From: Dehalococcoidia bacterium
Lineage (GTDB): Bacteria > Chloroflexota > Dehalococcoidia > GIF9 > AB-539-J10
Assembly: GCA_030603485.1 (NCBI GenBank)
Contig: JAUVXS010000073.1
Span: forward strand, 1 to 8,801
DNA length: 8,801 nucleotides
Direction: 5' to 3'
This document shows positions 1-5,289 of the stretch, in pieces. The notes beneath the pieces were generated by a model that was given only the letters and a program-made list of their open reading frames with translations, searched no databases and was not told where the DNA came from. Position numbers and translations under genes: made by a program. Position 1 is the first letter of the stretch. The number at the start of each line of letters is the position of its first letter.

Positions 1-390
1 GTCGGACTTGACCCCCACCGTGTGATACCAGCCTGCGGCGACTCCAATGATATCTTTCCAGTCGCCGACATCGCGCTGCCCGGAGGAGTTTCCTCCCACG
101 GTGACCACGGTGCCGTCGGACTGACGCCCGACCGTGTGAAAGTCGCCTGCGGCGACCTGGATGATGTCCGTCCAGCCGTCGACATTGCACTGCAAGTCGT
201 TGTTATATCCCACGGCGACCACGGTGCCGTTGGACCTGACCCCCACCGTATGAGCGGCGCCTGCGCTGACATGGACGATGTCCGTCCAGTTGCCAACATT
301 GCACTGCCCGTAGTCGTTCCACCCCACGGCAACCACCGTGTCGTCACCCCTAACCCCCACCGTGTGAGCGGCGCCTGTGGCGACCTGGAC
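1..390 (-). repeat. Tandem 114-bp coding repeats (RCC1-like units)
   Basis: Three full 114-bp units lie at 277-390, 163-276 and 49-162, with the start of a fourth at 1-48. Each encodes a 38-residue RCC1-like unit. The strongest nucleotide conservation is in the segments encoding HTVG, GTVV.VG and CNV. The array continues beyond the window, so the total copy number is unknown. The regular codon phase also keeps the opposite strand open for a long way, which produces a false antisense reading frame here. Confidence 0.9.
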
Positions 391-726
391 GATGTATCGA
401 TTAAAATTGGCGGTTATAGAGTAGTTGCCGCCCATGGTGATGGTGGTTGTGGCAGCCTCGACATTAGCAATAGTGCTCACATTACCAGTCCAGTTAACAA
501 AGTGGTATCCCTCCTCAGCCTTGGCCGCCAGGATGACCACTGTTCCCTCGTAATAGGTAAAAGTCCCCTCTCCAGGGTGGGTTACCGACCCTCCAACGGT
601 ACTGTCGATAGTGAGGTTATGAGAACCACTACAGCCTACCATCCCCACAATTAAGGCTGCCGTAATCAAAAAGATGCTAAATTTTGCCAGGTAATGATGT
701 CTCTTCAAACTAAGTATTATCTTCAT
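1..726 (-). CDS. RCC1-repeat lipoprotein with InlB-B-like domain, 3' part missing (partial)
   Basis: The frame is open for 242 codons from ATG at 726 to the left window edge, so the C-terminus is missing. The start is supported by a TAAGGAG ribosome site at 734-740, 7 nt upstream. The N-terminus is a lipoprotein signal: basic residues (KRHH) to about 11, a hydrophobic stretch 17-31 and a lipobox MVGC with Cys32 as the lipidated residue. The product is therefore expected to be membrane-anchored and exported. Residues about 37-112 (VGGSV, EGTVV, GYHFVNWTG, ITANF) resemble the divergent InlB B-repeat fold. From residue 113 there are three full 38-residue repeats (113-150, 151-188, 189-226) and 16 residues of a fourth. 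Their consensus is AAG..HTVGV.SDGTVVAVG.N..GQCNVG.WTDI, typical of short bacterial RCC1-like propeller repeats. Function and ligand are unknown; such proteins are usually surface or adhesion-like. It reads away from the pan operon and has its own candidate promoter. Confidence 0.88.
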   Translation of the reverse strand, partial: MKIILSLKRHHYLAKFSIFLITAALIVGMVGCSGSHNLTIDSTVGGSVTHPGEGTFTYYEGTVVILAAKAEEGYHFVNWTGNVSTIANVEAATTTITMGGNYSITANFNRYIVQVATGAAHTVGVRGDDTVVAVGWNDYGQCNVGNWTDIVHVSAGAAHTVGVRSNGTVVAVGYNNDLQCNVDGWTDIIQVAAGDFHTVGRQSDGTVVTVGGNSSGQRDVGDWKDIIGVAAGWYHTVGVKSD

Positions 727-779
727 ACTTCATCTCCTTAAATAAGAAGGATTCTTTTCATTGGCTTCCCAATAATTCA

Positions 780-785
780 ATTATA
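780..785 (-). promoter_or_regulatory. Candidate -10 box for the RCC1 lipoprotein gene
   Basis: On the minus strand a perfect TATAAT sits at 785-780, about 54 nt before the start codon. No convincing -35 hexamer is seen at 16-18 bp, so the promoter is only a candidate. A start near 773 would leave a leader of about 47 nt. A small 7-bp hairpin (758-775, loop GAAG) would lie close to the 5' end of that transcript. The rest of the 727-907 gap holds no gene and no clear terminator for the operon that ends at panC. Confidence 0.45.
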
Positions 786-907
786 CCCCCAAGGAGCCTC
801 AAATAGAAGACATTACAAGAGAACAAGATGAGAATTGAAGCAACACATCAAAGATAGGACAGACCGCCCATAGCAATAAATTCACAGCGCTAATACCAGC
901 GGGGCCC

Positions 908-1741
908 CTATTCCAGGGGTAGGTTATCTATCAATCTCGTTTTGCCTATCCTGACAGCGAGGCAGGCCAATGCCGGGCGGTCGAGCAAGCTCAATTCTTC
1001 CAGTGTTTCGGAATCAGCAATGCTGACATAGTCAATTTGGGCGAGAGGTTCTGTCTGGATAAGTGAGGCCATTTGTCGGCGAATCTTTTCAGCGTCCTTT
1101 TCCCCATCCCGCCCTAACTGTCGGGCTAATGTAAGAGCCTTGAACAATACTGTGGCTGCCTGGCGTTCTCCAGGGCCAAGGTAAATATTGCGACTGCTCA
1201 TGGCCAGACCATCCCTCTCCCTGACCGTAGGTACAACCACAATTTCTATGCCCATGTTGAGGTCAGCCACCACTCTCTTAATGACCATCACCTGCTGGGC
1301 GTCTTTCTGTCCAAAGTAAGCCCTGGATGGCTGGACAATATTGAATAGCTTGGCCACTACGGTGGCCACGCCCCTGAAATGCCCCGGACGAGATGCTCCC
1401 TCAAGTCGCTCGGTTACCTTCTCCACATCTACCCAGCTACTAAATTCGGGTGGGTACATCTCATCATCGGAGGGGACAAAGACGATATCGACGTCCTCTC
1501 CCCGCAACAACGCCAGGTCCCGATTAAGGTCTCGGGGATAAGCGCGAAAATCTTCCCTGGGGCCAAATTGAGCGAGGTTAACGTAAATGCTAACAATAAC
1601 GGCGGAATTTTCCATCCTGGCCTGCTTTACTAAAGCCAGATGACCTTCGTGAAGAAAGCCCATAGTGGGAACGAAGCCCACTGTGCCGCTGAGCTTCTGC
1701 CTTAATGCCCTTATCTCGAGTATAGGCCCTACTACCTGCAT
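908..1741 (-). CDS. panC: Pantothenate synthetase (pantoate--beta-alanine ligase)
   Basis: PanC is the cytoplasmic, ATP-dependent enzyme that adenylates pantoate and condenses it with beta-alanine to give pantothenate. The 277-residue length is normal for the family. Visible signatures are the HIGH-type nucleotide loop PTMGFLHEGH (25-34), the pantoate-site segment with N55 and Q58, YPR (68-70), RPGHFRGVATVV (118-129), FGQKDAQQ (143-150) and the KMSKS-like REDGLAMSSRN-type loop (RERDGLAMSSRN, 174-185). The usual VNPxQF motif reads VNLAQF, a Pro-to-Leu change, but the binding residues Asn and Gln are kept. The start at 1741 lies only 4 nt after the panB stop. No strong Shine-Dalgarno is visible, so translation is probably coupled to panB. 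This is the last gene of the operon. Confidence 0.97.
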   Translation of the reverse strand: MQVVGPILEIRALRQKLSGTVGFVPTMGFLHEGHLALVKQARMENSAVIVSIYVNLAQFGPREDFRAYPRDLNRDLALLRGEDVDIVFVPSDDEMYPPEFSSWVDVEKVTERLEGASRPGHFRGVATVVAKLFNIVQPSRAYFGQKDAQQVMVIKRVVADLNMGIEIVVVPTVRERDGLAMSSRNIYLGPGERQAATVLFKALTLARQLGRDGEKDAEKIRRQMASLIQTEPLAQIDYVSIADSETLEELSLLDRPALACLAVRIGKTRLIDNLPLE

Positions 1742-1745
1742 ACCG

Positions 1746-2582
1746 CTAGCTTTCAGCCTTTAGTTGTTTGATAAGGCTCTCATCCATAGTATAGCTCTGC
1801 TCCGTAGTTGGGAAACTAAGAGATTTAACTTCAGACATGTAATCGGCAACAGCATTCTTAATTTCTCCGGCTAACCTGGCATATTGCTTGGCATGCTTGG
1901 GCACAAAGTCGGTGTAAAGTCCCAGAATATCGCTGATTACCTGGACTTGACCATCACAATCAGGTCCGGCGCCGATTCCAATCGTGGGGATAGCCAGCTT
2001 CTGAGTAATCAGTTTGGAAAGAGGTGCTGGAGTACATTCCAGAACGATGGCAAAAGCGCCAGCTTCCTCCAAAATACGGGCATCGTTAAGCAACTTTCTG
2101 GCTTCCTCCACCGCCTTACCACGCACTTTGAATCCTCCCAATTGATGCATAGATTGTGGAGTAAGCCCAATATGCCCCATGACCGGGATGCCACAGTCAA
2201 CAAGGCGTCTGACTTTTTCAGCAACGACCTCGCCACCCTCCAACTTCACCGCCTGCGCCCCTCCTTCCTGAATAAACCTGGCAGCATTAGATAAAGCATC
2301 GGAGACGCTGATATGATAGGTCATAAACGGCATATCGCCAATTATTAAGACCTTCTTAGTTCCCCTCACTACAGCTTTGGTATGATGAATCATCTCCTCC
2401 ATGGTCACCGGGATGGTTGACTCATAACCCAACATAACCATCCCCAAGCTATCCCCAACCAATATCAAAGGCACACCAGCTTCATCAACCATCTTGGCCG
2501 TCACATAGTCATAAGCGGTAAGCATAGGTATCTTCTCTTTTCTTTGCTTCATCTCTTTTATCTCGGTAATAGTAACTCGCAT
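1746..2582 (-). CDS. panB: 3-methyl-2-oxobutanoate hydroxymethyltransferase (ketopantoate synthase)
   Basis: PanB transfers a hydroxymethyl group from 5,10-methylene-tetrahydrofolate to 2-ketoisovalerate, forming ketopantoate, the first committed pantoate-branch step. The 278 residues cover the whole TIM-barrel family. Motifs seen: LTAYDYVTAKMVDEAG (21-36), VGDSLGMV (42-49, metal ligand Asp44), IPVTMEEMIHHTKAV (57-71), IGDMPF (81-86, Asp83), AVKLEGG (111-117), GHIGLTPQS (136-144), VLECTP with catalytic-type Glu182, TIGIGAGPDCDGQVQV (200-215) and FVPKHAKQY (226-234). The start at 2582 is fixed by an AAAGGAGG ribosome site (2589-2596) at 6 nt spacing. It lies 78 nt downstream of panD, a gap filled mostly by an AT-rich repeat, and 4 nt before panC. 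Confidence 0.98.
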   Translation of the reverse strand: MRVTITEIKEMKQRKEKIPMLTAYDYVTAKMVDEAGVPLILVGDSLGMVMLGYESTIPVTMEEMIHHTKAVVRGTKKVLIIGDMPFMTYHISVSDALSNAARFIQEGGAQAVKLEGGEVVAEKVRRLVDCGIPVMGHIGLTPQSMHQLGGFKVRGKAVEEARKLLNDARILEEAGAFAIVLECTPAPLSKLITQKLAIPTIGIGAGPDCDGQVQVISDILGLYTDFVPKHAKQYARLAGEIKNAVADYMSEVKSLSFPTTEQSYTMDESLIKQLKAES

Positions 2583-2588
2583 TGTCTG

Positions 2589-2596
2589 CCTCCTTT
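2589..2596 (-). promoter_or_regulatory. Strong ribosome binding site of panB
   Basis: On the minus strand this reads AAAGGAGG, a full anti-16S match, 6 nt before the ATG at 2582. It lies just outside the end of the AT-rich inverted repeat at 2600-2742. The repeat therefore separates panD from panB without damaging panB initiation. Confidence 0.85.
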
Positions 2597-2599
2597 AGC

Positions 2600-2742
2600 C
2601 TAAATCCTAATATCTAAACCCGAAACAAATTCGAATTTCAAATTCTTAAATTCAGACCATTTAATTTTCATTGGGATTTTGATGAGAGGAATCAAATTTT
2701 TCCTTTATTTTGTTCAGCATTTGGTATTTAGTGCTCAGGATC
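2600..2742. repeat. AT-rich imperfect inverted repeat (MITE/REP-like), overlaps panD 3' end
   Basis: This segment of about 143 bp is much richer in A+T than its flanks. Its ends are imperfect inverted copies. The left arm (about 2600-2645) contains AAATCCTAATATCTAAACC and CGAAACAAATTCGAATTTC. The right arm (about 2705-2742) reads TTTTGTTCAGCATTTGGTAT and TTAGTGCTCAGGAT. Blocks like AAATCCTAA, CGAAACAAATTCGAATTT and TTTAGTGCT...GGAT are, from memory, typical of an interspersed noncoding repeat found in many Chloroflexota and other environmental genomes; no search was run. It has no coding capacity of its own. It covers the last 26 codons and stop of panD and most of the panD-panB gap. The boundaries are approximate. 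Confidence 0.65.
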
Positions 2743-3152
2743 TTCTCTTTCTCCTTCCCACCAACTTCATCTCGCCGCCATCCACGGAGAGGGACTACAG
2801 GTAAAGGCTCAATGATTTTATTTTGCCTACCCACACGAACTATGCTTGGAGTCATGCTGATTGCCTCATCATCAGGAACCTGGCAATACGCGAGAATGAT
2901 AACTATGTCGCCCTTTGCCACCAGTCTGGCGGCAGCACCATTGATACCAATAATCCCGGAATTCGCTACACCTTCGATAGCATAAGTGCTTAACCTGGCT
3001 CCGTTGTTAATGTCCAGCACCTCCACCCTTTCGAAGGGCAAGATGTCGCTGGCTTCCATAAGAGACCTGTCAATAGTGATACTGCCTTCGTACTCTAAAT
3101 CGACCTGAGTAACCCGGGCTCTGTGGATCTTACTTTTCAGCATAGTTCTCAT
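2661..3152 (-). CDS. panD: Aspartate 1-decarboxylase with repeat-derived C-terminal tail
   Basis: PanD decarboxylates aspartate to beta-alanine, the second substrate of PanC. It is made as a pro-enzyme that self-cleaves at Gly-Ser to create a pyruvoyl group. Here the site is YEGSIT, predicting cleavage between Gly23 and Ser24, with Ser24 becoming the pyruvoyl residue. Other family segments are MLKSKIHRARVTQ (4-16), DINNGARLSTYAIEG (47-61), GIIGINGAAARLV (66-78) and GDIVIILAY (81-89). The start at 3152 follows a GGGAGGGAG ribosome site (3156-3164). The protein is 163 residues, against about 115-130 for the family. The extra tail after about residue 125 is basic and charged, and residues 138-163 are encoded exactly by the AT-rich repeat at 2600-2742. 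The catalytic core looks intact, so the enzyme is probably active. Confidence 0.95.
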   Translation of the reverse strand: MRTMLKSKIHRARVTQVDLEYEGSITIDRSLMEASDILPFERVEVLDINNGARLSTYAIEGVANSGIIGINGAAARLVAKGDIVIILAYCQVPDDEAISMTPSIVRVGRQNKIIEPLPVVPLRGWRRDEVGGKEKEKILSTKYQMLNKIKEKFDSSHQNPNEN

Positions 3153-3183
3153 TTTCTCCCTCCCTGGGCGTGAATTTTCTTTA

Positions 3184-3209
3184 CTTACTTTCTTTCCAAA
3201 GAAAGTAAG
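3184..3209. repeat. 26-bp palindrome across the stop codon of the DUF2520 gene
   Basis: Two perfect 12-bp arms (CTTACTTTCTTT and its reverse complement AAAGAAAGTAAG) flank a 2-bp centre. The palindrome covers the last codons and TAA stop (3185-3187) of the reductase gene and lies about 32 nt before the panD start. As RNA it could form a hairpin once the centre opens to a 4-8 nt loop. There is no T-run after it on the minus strand, so it does not look like an intrinsic terminator. An mRNA processing or stability hairpin, or chance within a Lys/Glu/Ser-rich tail, are both possible. Confidence 0.6.
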
Positions 3210-4051
3210 GCTTTCATCTCTTCTGCCTTCTGTGCATCGATTTTGCCTTTGGCTAAAGCAATAGGAATGGTCTGAAGTCCTAGCTCCTTATAGGTAGTGA
3301 GCAAAGAGGGACTCCTGGTCTCAAGAGCGCTCAAGTGCCTCTCTATAGTTCCTGAATCCCCGCGGGCAACAGGCCCGGTGAGGCAGTCAGGCAAGCCAAT
3401 ATTGCCAATATTGTTTATCGTTCCTCTGAGCAAGGGCAGCAAGGCCCTGGTCGCCTCTTTTTGCGACACCCCGAAATCTTGCCACAAGTCCAGAGCCAAC
3501 TTAACCAGGGTCACCATATAATTACAGGCGAAAACGGCTGCTGCATGATACAGCACCTTATCACCTGGCTTAAGTTCCACCCAGTTGCCGTTCAGTAGAG
3601 AAGTCAACTCCTTTAGCGTTGACAGCAGTGGCTCTCGGGCTTCCAGGGCAAAGGTAGAGCCGGGCAAGTTTTCTATGGCCTGGTCAACATCGGCAAAAGT
3701 CTGCAACGGGTGAAAGGAGCCAACAGCAGCCCCAAGTTTCTTTGCTGGGTCCAGAATGTCCACTGAATGCGCGCCACTGCAATGCACGACGCTCTGTCCT
3801 TCATGCCACTGAACTTCGGTGCATACCTGGGCTATAACGTCGTCAGGCGTGGTGATGAAGACCAGCCCAGCAGCCTCTGCCACCTCTTGAGCTGTATGGC
3901 AAACCCCGCAATTGGGCACCAGCCCTGCTAGTTTCTGTGCCGAGGACAGGGTTCGGCTGGATACAGCCACCACCGGGCATCCCTTTTGAGAAAGCCTCAC
4001 TGCCAGGGCAGTGCCTGTCGTTCCGGCGCCAATAAAGCCTATCTTTAGCAT
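3185..4051 (-). CDS. Rossmann-fold/DUF2520 reductase, probable PanG-type ketopantoate reductase
   Basis: This 288-residue protein has an N-terminal NAD(P)-binding Rossmann domain and a helical DUF2520-type C-terminal domain. The dinucleotide loop is IGFIGAGTTGTALA (4-17), and SSR at 31-33 after the second strand is compatible with NADPH. Family segments include VVHCSGAHS (88-96), GSFHPLQTF (111-119), YHAAAVFACNYMVTLVKLA (168-186) and LTGPVARGD (224-232). It is not a classical PanE/ApbA protein by motif. From memory, a family of this type called PanG supplies ketopantoate reductase in Francisella and Enterococcus. The operon has panB, panC and panD but no panE, which supports that role by context. 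The ATG overlaps the upstream peptidase stop by 7 nt (ATGCTAA), implying coupled translation. Family call is firm; substrate is inferred. Confidence 0.85.
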   Translation of the reverse strand: MLKIGFIGAGTTGTALAVRLSQKGCPVVAVSSRTLSSAQKLAGLVPNCGVCHTAQEVAEAAGLVFITTPDDVIAQVCTEVQWHEGQSVVHCSGAHSVDILDPAKKLGAAVGSFHPLQTFADVDQAIENLPGSTFALEAREPLLSTLKELTSLLNGNWVELKPGDKVLYHAAAVFACNYMVTLVKLALDLWQDFGVSQKEATRALLPLLRGTINNIGNIGLPDCLTGPVARGDSGTIERHLSALETRSPSLLTTYKELGLQTIPIALAKGKIDAQKAEEMKALLSLERK

Positions 4052-5013
4052 TTGCTTACGTCCTTAGCCGCTGGCACACCAGCTAAAGTTTCCGCCTTTT
4101 GAATTGCTCTAACTATGGCTTCGGCGACAACCTCGGCCGCCGCTGCCCCTAGAGCACTAACGTCGGCTTCCTTCTCACCTAGGGACAACGCGAATAAAGC
4201 ATCGCCATCATGCATGGTGTGACATGGGTCAATAGCGCGAGCAATGCCAACCTGTGCCACACGGGCTAATCTGTTTGCTTCACCTTTACTAAGTCTGGCA
4301 TCGGTAGCTACTACACCGATTACAGTATTAAAAGGCGGACCTGCTTCTCTAAACTCGCCTTTCCACAGCTCGGTTGTGGATAAGAATCCGCTTCCGTCCG
4401 CCTTGCGAGGTCCAGCCAGAATCTTCCCCGTTCCGGGTTCAATCACATCTCCAACGGCATTTACCACTATCAGGGCAGCTACCACAATATCTCCAGCTAT
4501 TTTTTGACTGGCAGTCCCCAAACCACTTTTCACTGCTCTCTCTATGCCGAGAATCTTGCCCACTGTTGCCCCGGTACCAGCGCCAACGCATCCCTCAGCC
4601 ACTTCGATATCAGTAGCGGCCAGGCAAGCTTGATAGCCTTCGTTAGCTCCGGGTCTGATTTTAGAATCACCTATATTCAGGTCGAAAATAATGGCGGCAG
4701 GTACAATTGGCACCCTCCCGGCGCCAGTCTCATAGCCAAATCCTCGCTCCTCCAAGTACCTCATGACCCCGCCAGCAGCATCCAGTCCAAAAGCGCTGCC
4801 TCCACTGAGAACGATAGCTTGAACCTTCTCCACCAAATTTCCCGGGCGCAGCAGGTCTGTTTCCCTGGTCCCCGGCGATGAACCACTGACATCAACGCCG
4901 GCCACAGCCCCTTGCTCACAAAGTATCACTGTGCAGCCGGTCACTGCCTGCTTATCGGTATAATGGCCGACCTTGATTCCTGGAACATCCGTTATAGCGC
5001 CACACATAACCAT
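4045..5013 (-). CDS. P1/DmpA family (S58-type) peptidase, possible beta-aminopeptidase
   Basis: The 322-residue product matches the DmpA/P1 peptidase family, N-terminal-nucleophile enzymes that self-cleave into two chains. Seen are ITDVPGIKVGHYTD (7-20) with TGCTVI (25-30), VSGSSPGTRETDLL (42-55), VLSGGSAFGLDAAGGVMRYLEE (68-89, key serine/glycine-rich part), VGAGTGATVGK (143-153) and GVVATDARLSKGEANRLARVAQ (233-254). The expected self-cleavage site is Asn229-Thr230 (PFNTVIGVV), giving Thr230 as nucleophile, followed by the HTMHDGDALFALS segment (265-277). No signal peptide is seen, so it is probably cytoplasmic. It is the first gene of the pan operon, with its own promoter and structured leader. 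Characterised relatives include D-aminopeptidase and beta-peptidyl aminopeptidases, so release of N-terminal beta-alanine is possible but unproven. The start at 5013 follows GGGAGGG at 5024-5030; Met3 is an alternative start. Confidence 0.93.
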   Translation of the reverse strand: MVMCGAITDVPGIKVGHYTDKQAVTGCTVILCEQGAVAGVDVSGSSPGTRETDLLRPGNLVEKVQAIVLSGGSAFGLDAAGGVMRYLEERGFGYETGAGRVPIVPAAIIFDLNIGDSKIRPGANEGYQACLAATDIEVAEGCVGAGTGATVGKILGIERAVKSGLGTASQKIAGDIVVAALIVVNAVGDVIEPGTGKILAGPRKADGSGFLSTTELWKGEFREAGPPFNTVIGVVATDARLSKGEANRLARVAQVGIARAIDPCHTMHDGDALFALSLGEKEADVSALGAAAAEVVAEAIVRAIQKAETLAGVPAAKDVSKC

Positions 5014-5146
5014 AAATCAAAAACCCTCCCGGCATCACCGAGAGGGTTATCGAGACAACTCTTCTTGTCCGTCTCGGTCACCGCCGATCCAAGCGGACTT
5101 TTAACTATCCGATTCTTAAGCTCACTGCCTCAAGGGTCAATGGCTA
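5014..5146 (-). promoter_or_regulatory. Structured 5' leader of the peptidase-pan operon (candidate attenuator/riboswitch)
   Basis: From the predicted transcription start near 5146 to the ATG at 5013 the minus strand has about 133 nt of leader with dense pairing potential. In RNA order it holds: a 6-bp hairpin at 5115-5134; a 10-bp hairpin at 5067-5098 (GTCCGCTTGG against CCGAG, A, CGGAC, with one bulged A); a hairpin at 5054-5069 (GACAA/TTGTC); and the terminator-like hairpin at 5022-5048. The segment ACCGAGA (5072-5078) in the 3' arm of the 10-bp hairpin is perfectly complementary to TCTCGGT (5037-5043) in and beside the 5' arm of the terminator. The two states exclude each other, as in an attenuator. 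No T-box sequence was found. Whether it matches the known pan RNA motif needs a covariance search. Confidence 0.55.
5022..5048 (-). terminator. Terminator-like hairpin that also sequesters the peptidase ribosome site
   Basis: On the minus strand AACCCTCTCGG, loop TGATG, CCGGGAGGGTT form an 11-bp stem with a single G-U pair. It runs into TTTTTGATTT just before the ATG at 5013. The only Shine-Dalgarno candidate, GGGAGGG (5024-5030), lies wholly in the 3' arm. The hairpin could therefore act as an intrinsic terminator, a translation block, or both. Its position before the first operon gene, not after a gene, marks it as regulatory. Confidence 0.65.
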
Positions 5147-5152
5147 TTTTAT

Positions 5153-5181
5153 ATGATAATAAATCTGTACTGTTTTGTCAA
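5153..5181 (-). promoter_or_regulatory. Sigma70 promoter of the peptidase-pan operon
   Basis: On the minus strand a perfect -35 TTGACA (5181-5176) and a -10 TATCAT (5158-5153) are separated by exactly 17 bp. This is the best promoter match in the window. Transcription would begin around 5146 and produce the structured leader before the peptidase gene. Confidence 0.8.
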
Positions 5182-5242
5182 CATTAAGTGGGCTCTATTA
5201 TAGAATCTGCGGGAAAAATCTTTTCGCTCTTTTACAGCCTGA

Positions 5243-5271
5243 TTGACATTAAAGCTGACACCTTCTAAAAT
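5243..5271 (+). promoter_or_regulatory. Sigma70 promoter of alaS
   Basis: A perfect -35 TTGACA (5243-5248), 17-bp spacer and -10 TAAAAT (5266-5271, five of six matches) lie directly before alaS. Transcription would start near 5278, leaving only about 12 nt before the GTG at 5290. The AGAGGGT ribosome site (5274-5280) would then be at the very 5' end of the message or partly lost. A weaker upstream alternative has TTGTCA at 5175-5180 with TATAGA at 5199-5204 (18-bp spacer) and would give a longer leader. Confidence 0.65.
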
Positions 5272-5289
5272 CAAGAGGGTGACTGACAA

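Noticed and set aside
22..654. A 210-codon open frame on the plus strand opposite the RCC1 lipoprotein
   Set aside because: It is the antisense of the tandem repeats and the signal-peptide gene. Its own repeats (HGDHGAVG and similar) simply mirror the 114-bp unit. There is no ribosome site, and the minus-strand frame has recognised domains and a lipobox.
880..907. A terminator after panC at GGGGCCCC / CGCTGGTATTAGCG
   Set aside because: The stems are only about four base pairs with no following T-run, so no terminator can be called.
2600..2660. A promoter for panB inside the AT-rich repeat (TTGAAA near 2643)
   Set aside because: The -35-like hexamer has no good -10 at 16-18 bp. AT-rich sequence gives such partial matches by chance.
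4992..5081. A 29-residue GTG upstream frame on the minus strand overlapping the peptidase start
   Set aside because: It spans the terminator hairpin and ends just inside the peptidase gene, so leader-peptide control was considered. It has no convincing ribosome site and no run of regulatory codons.
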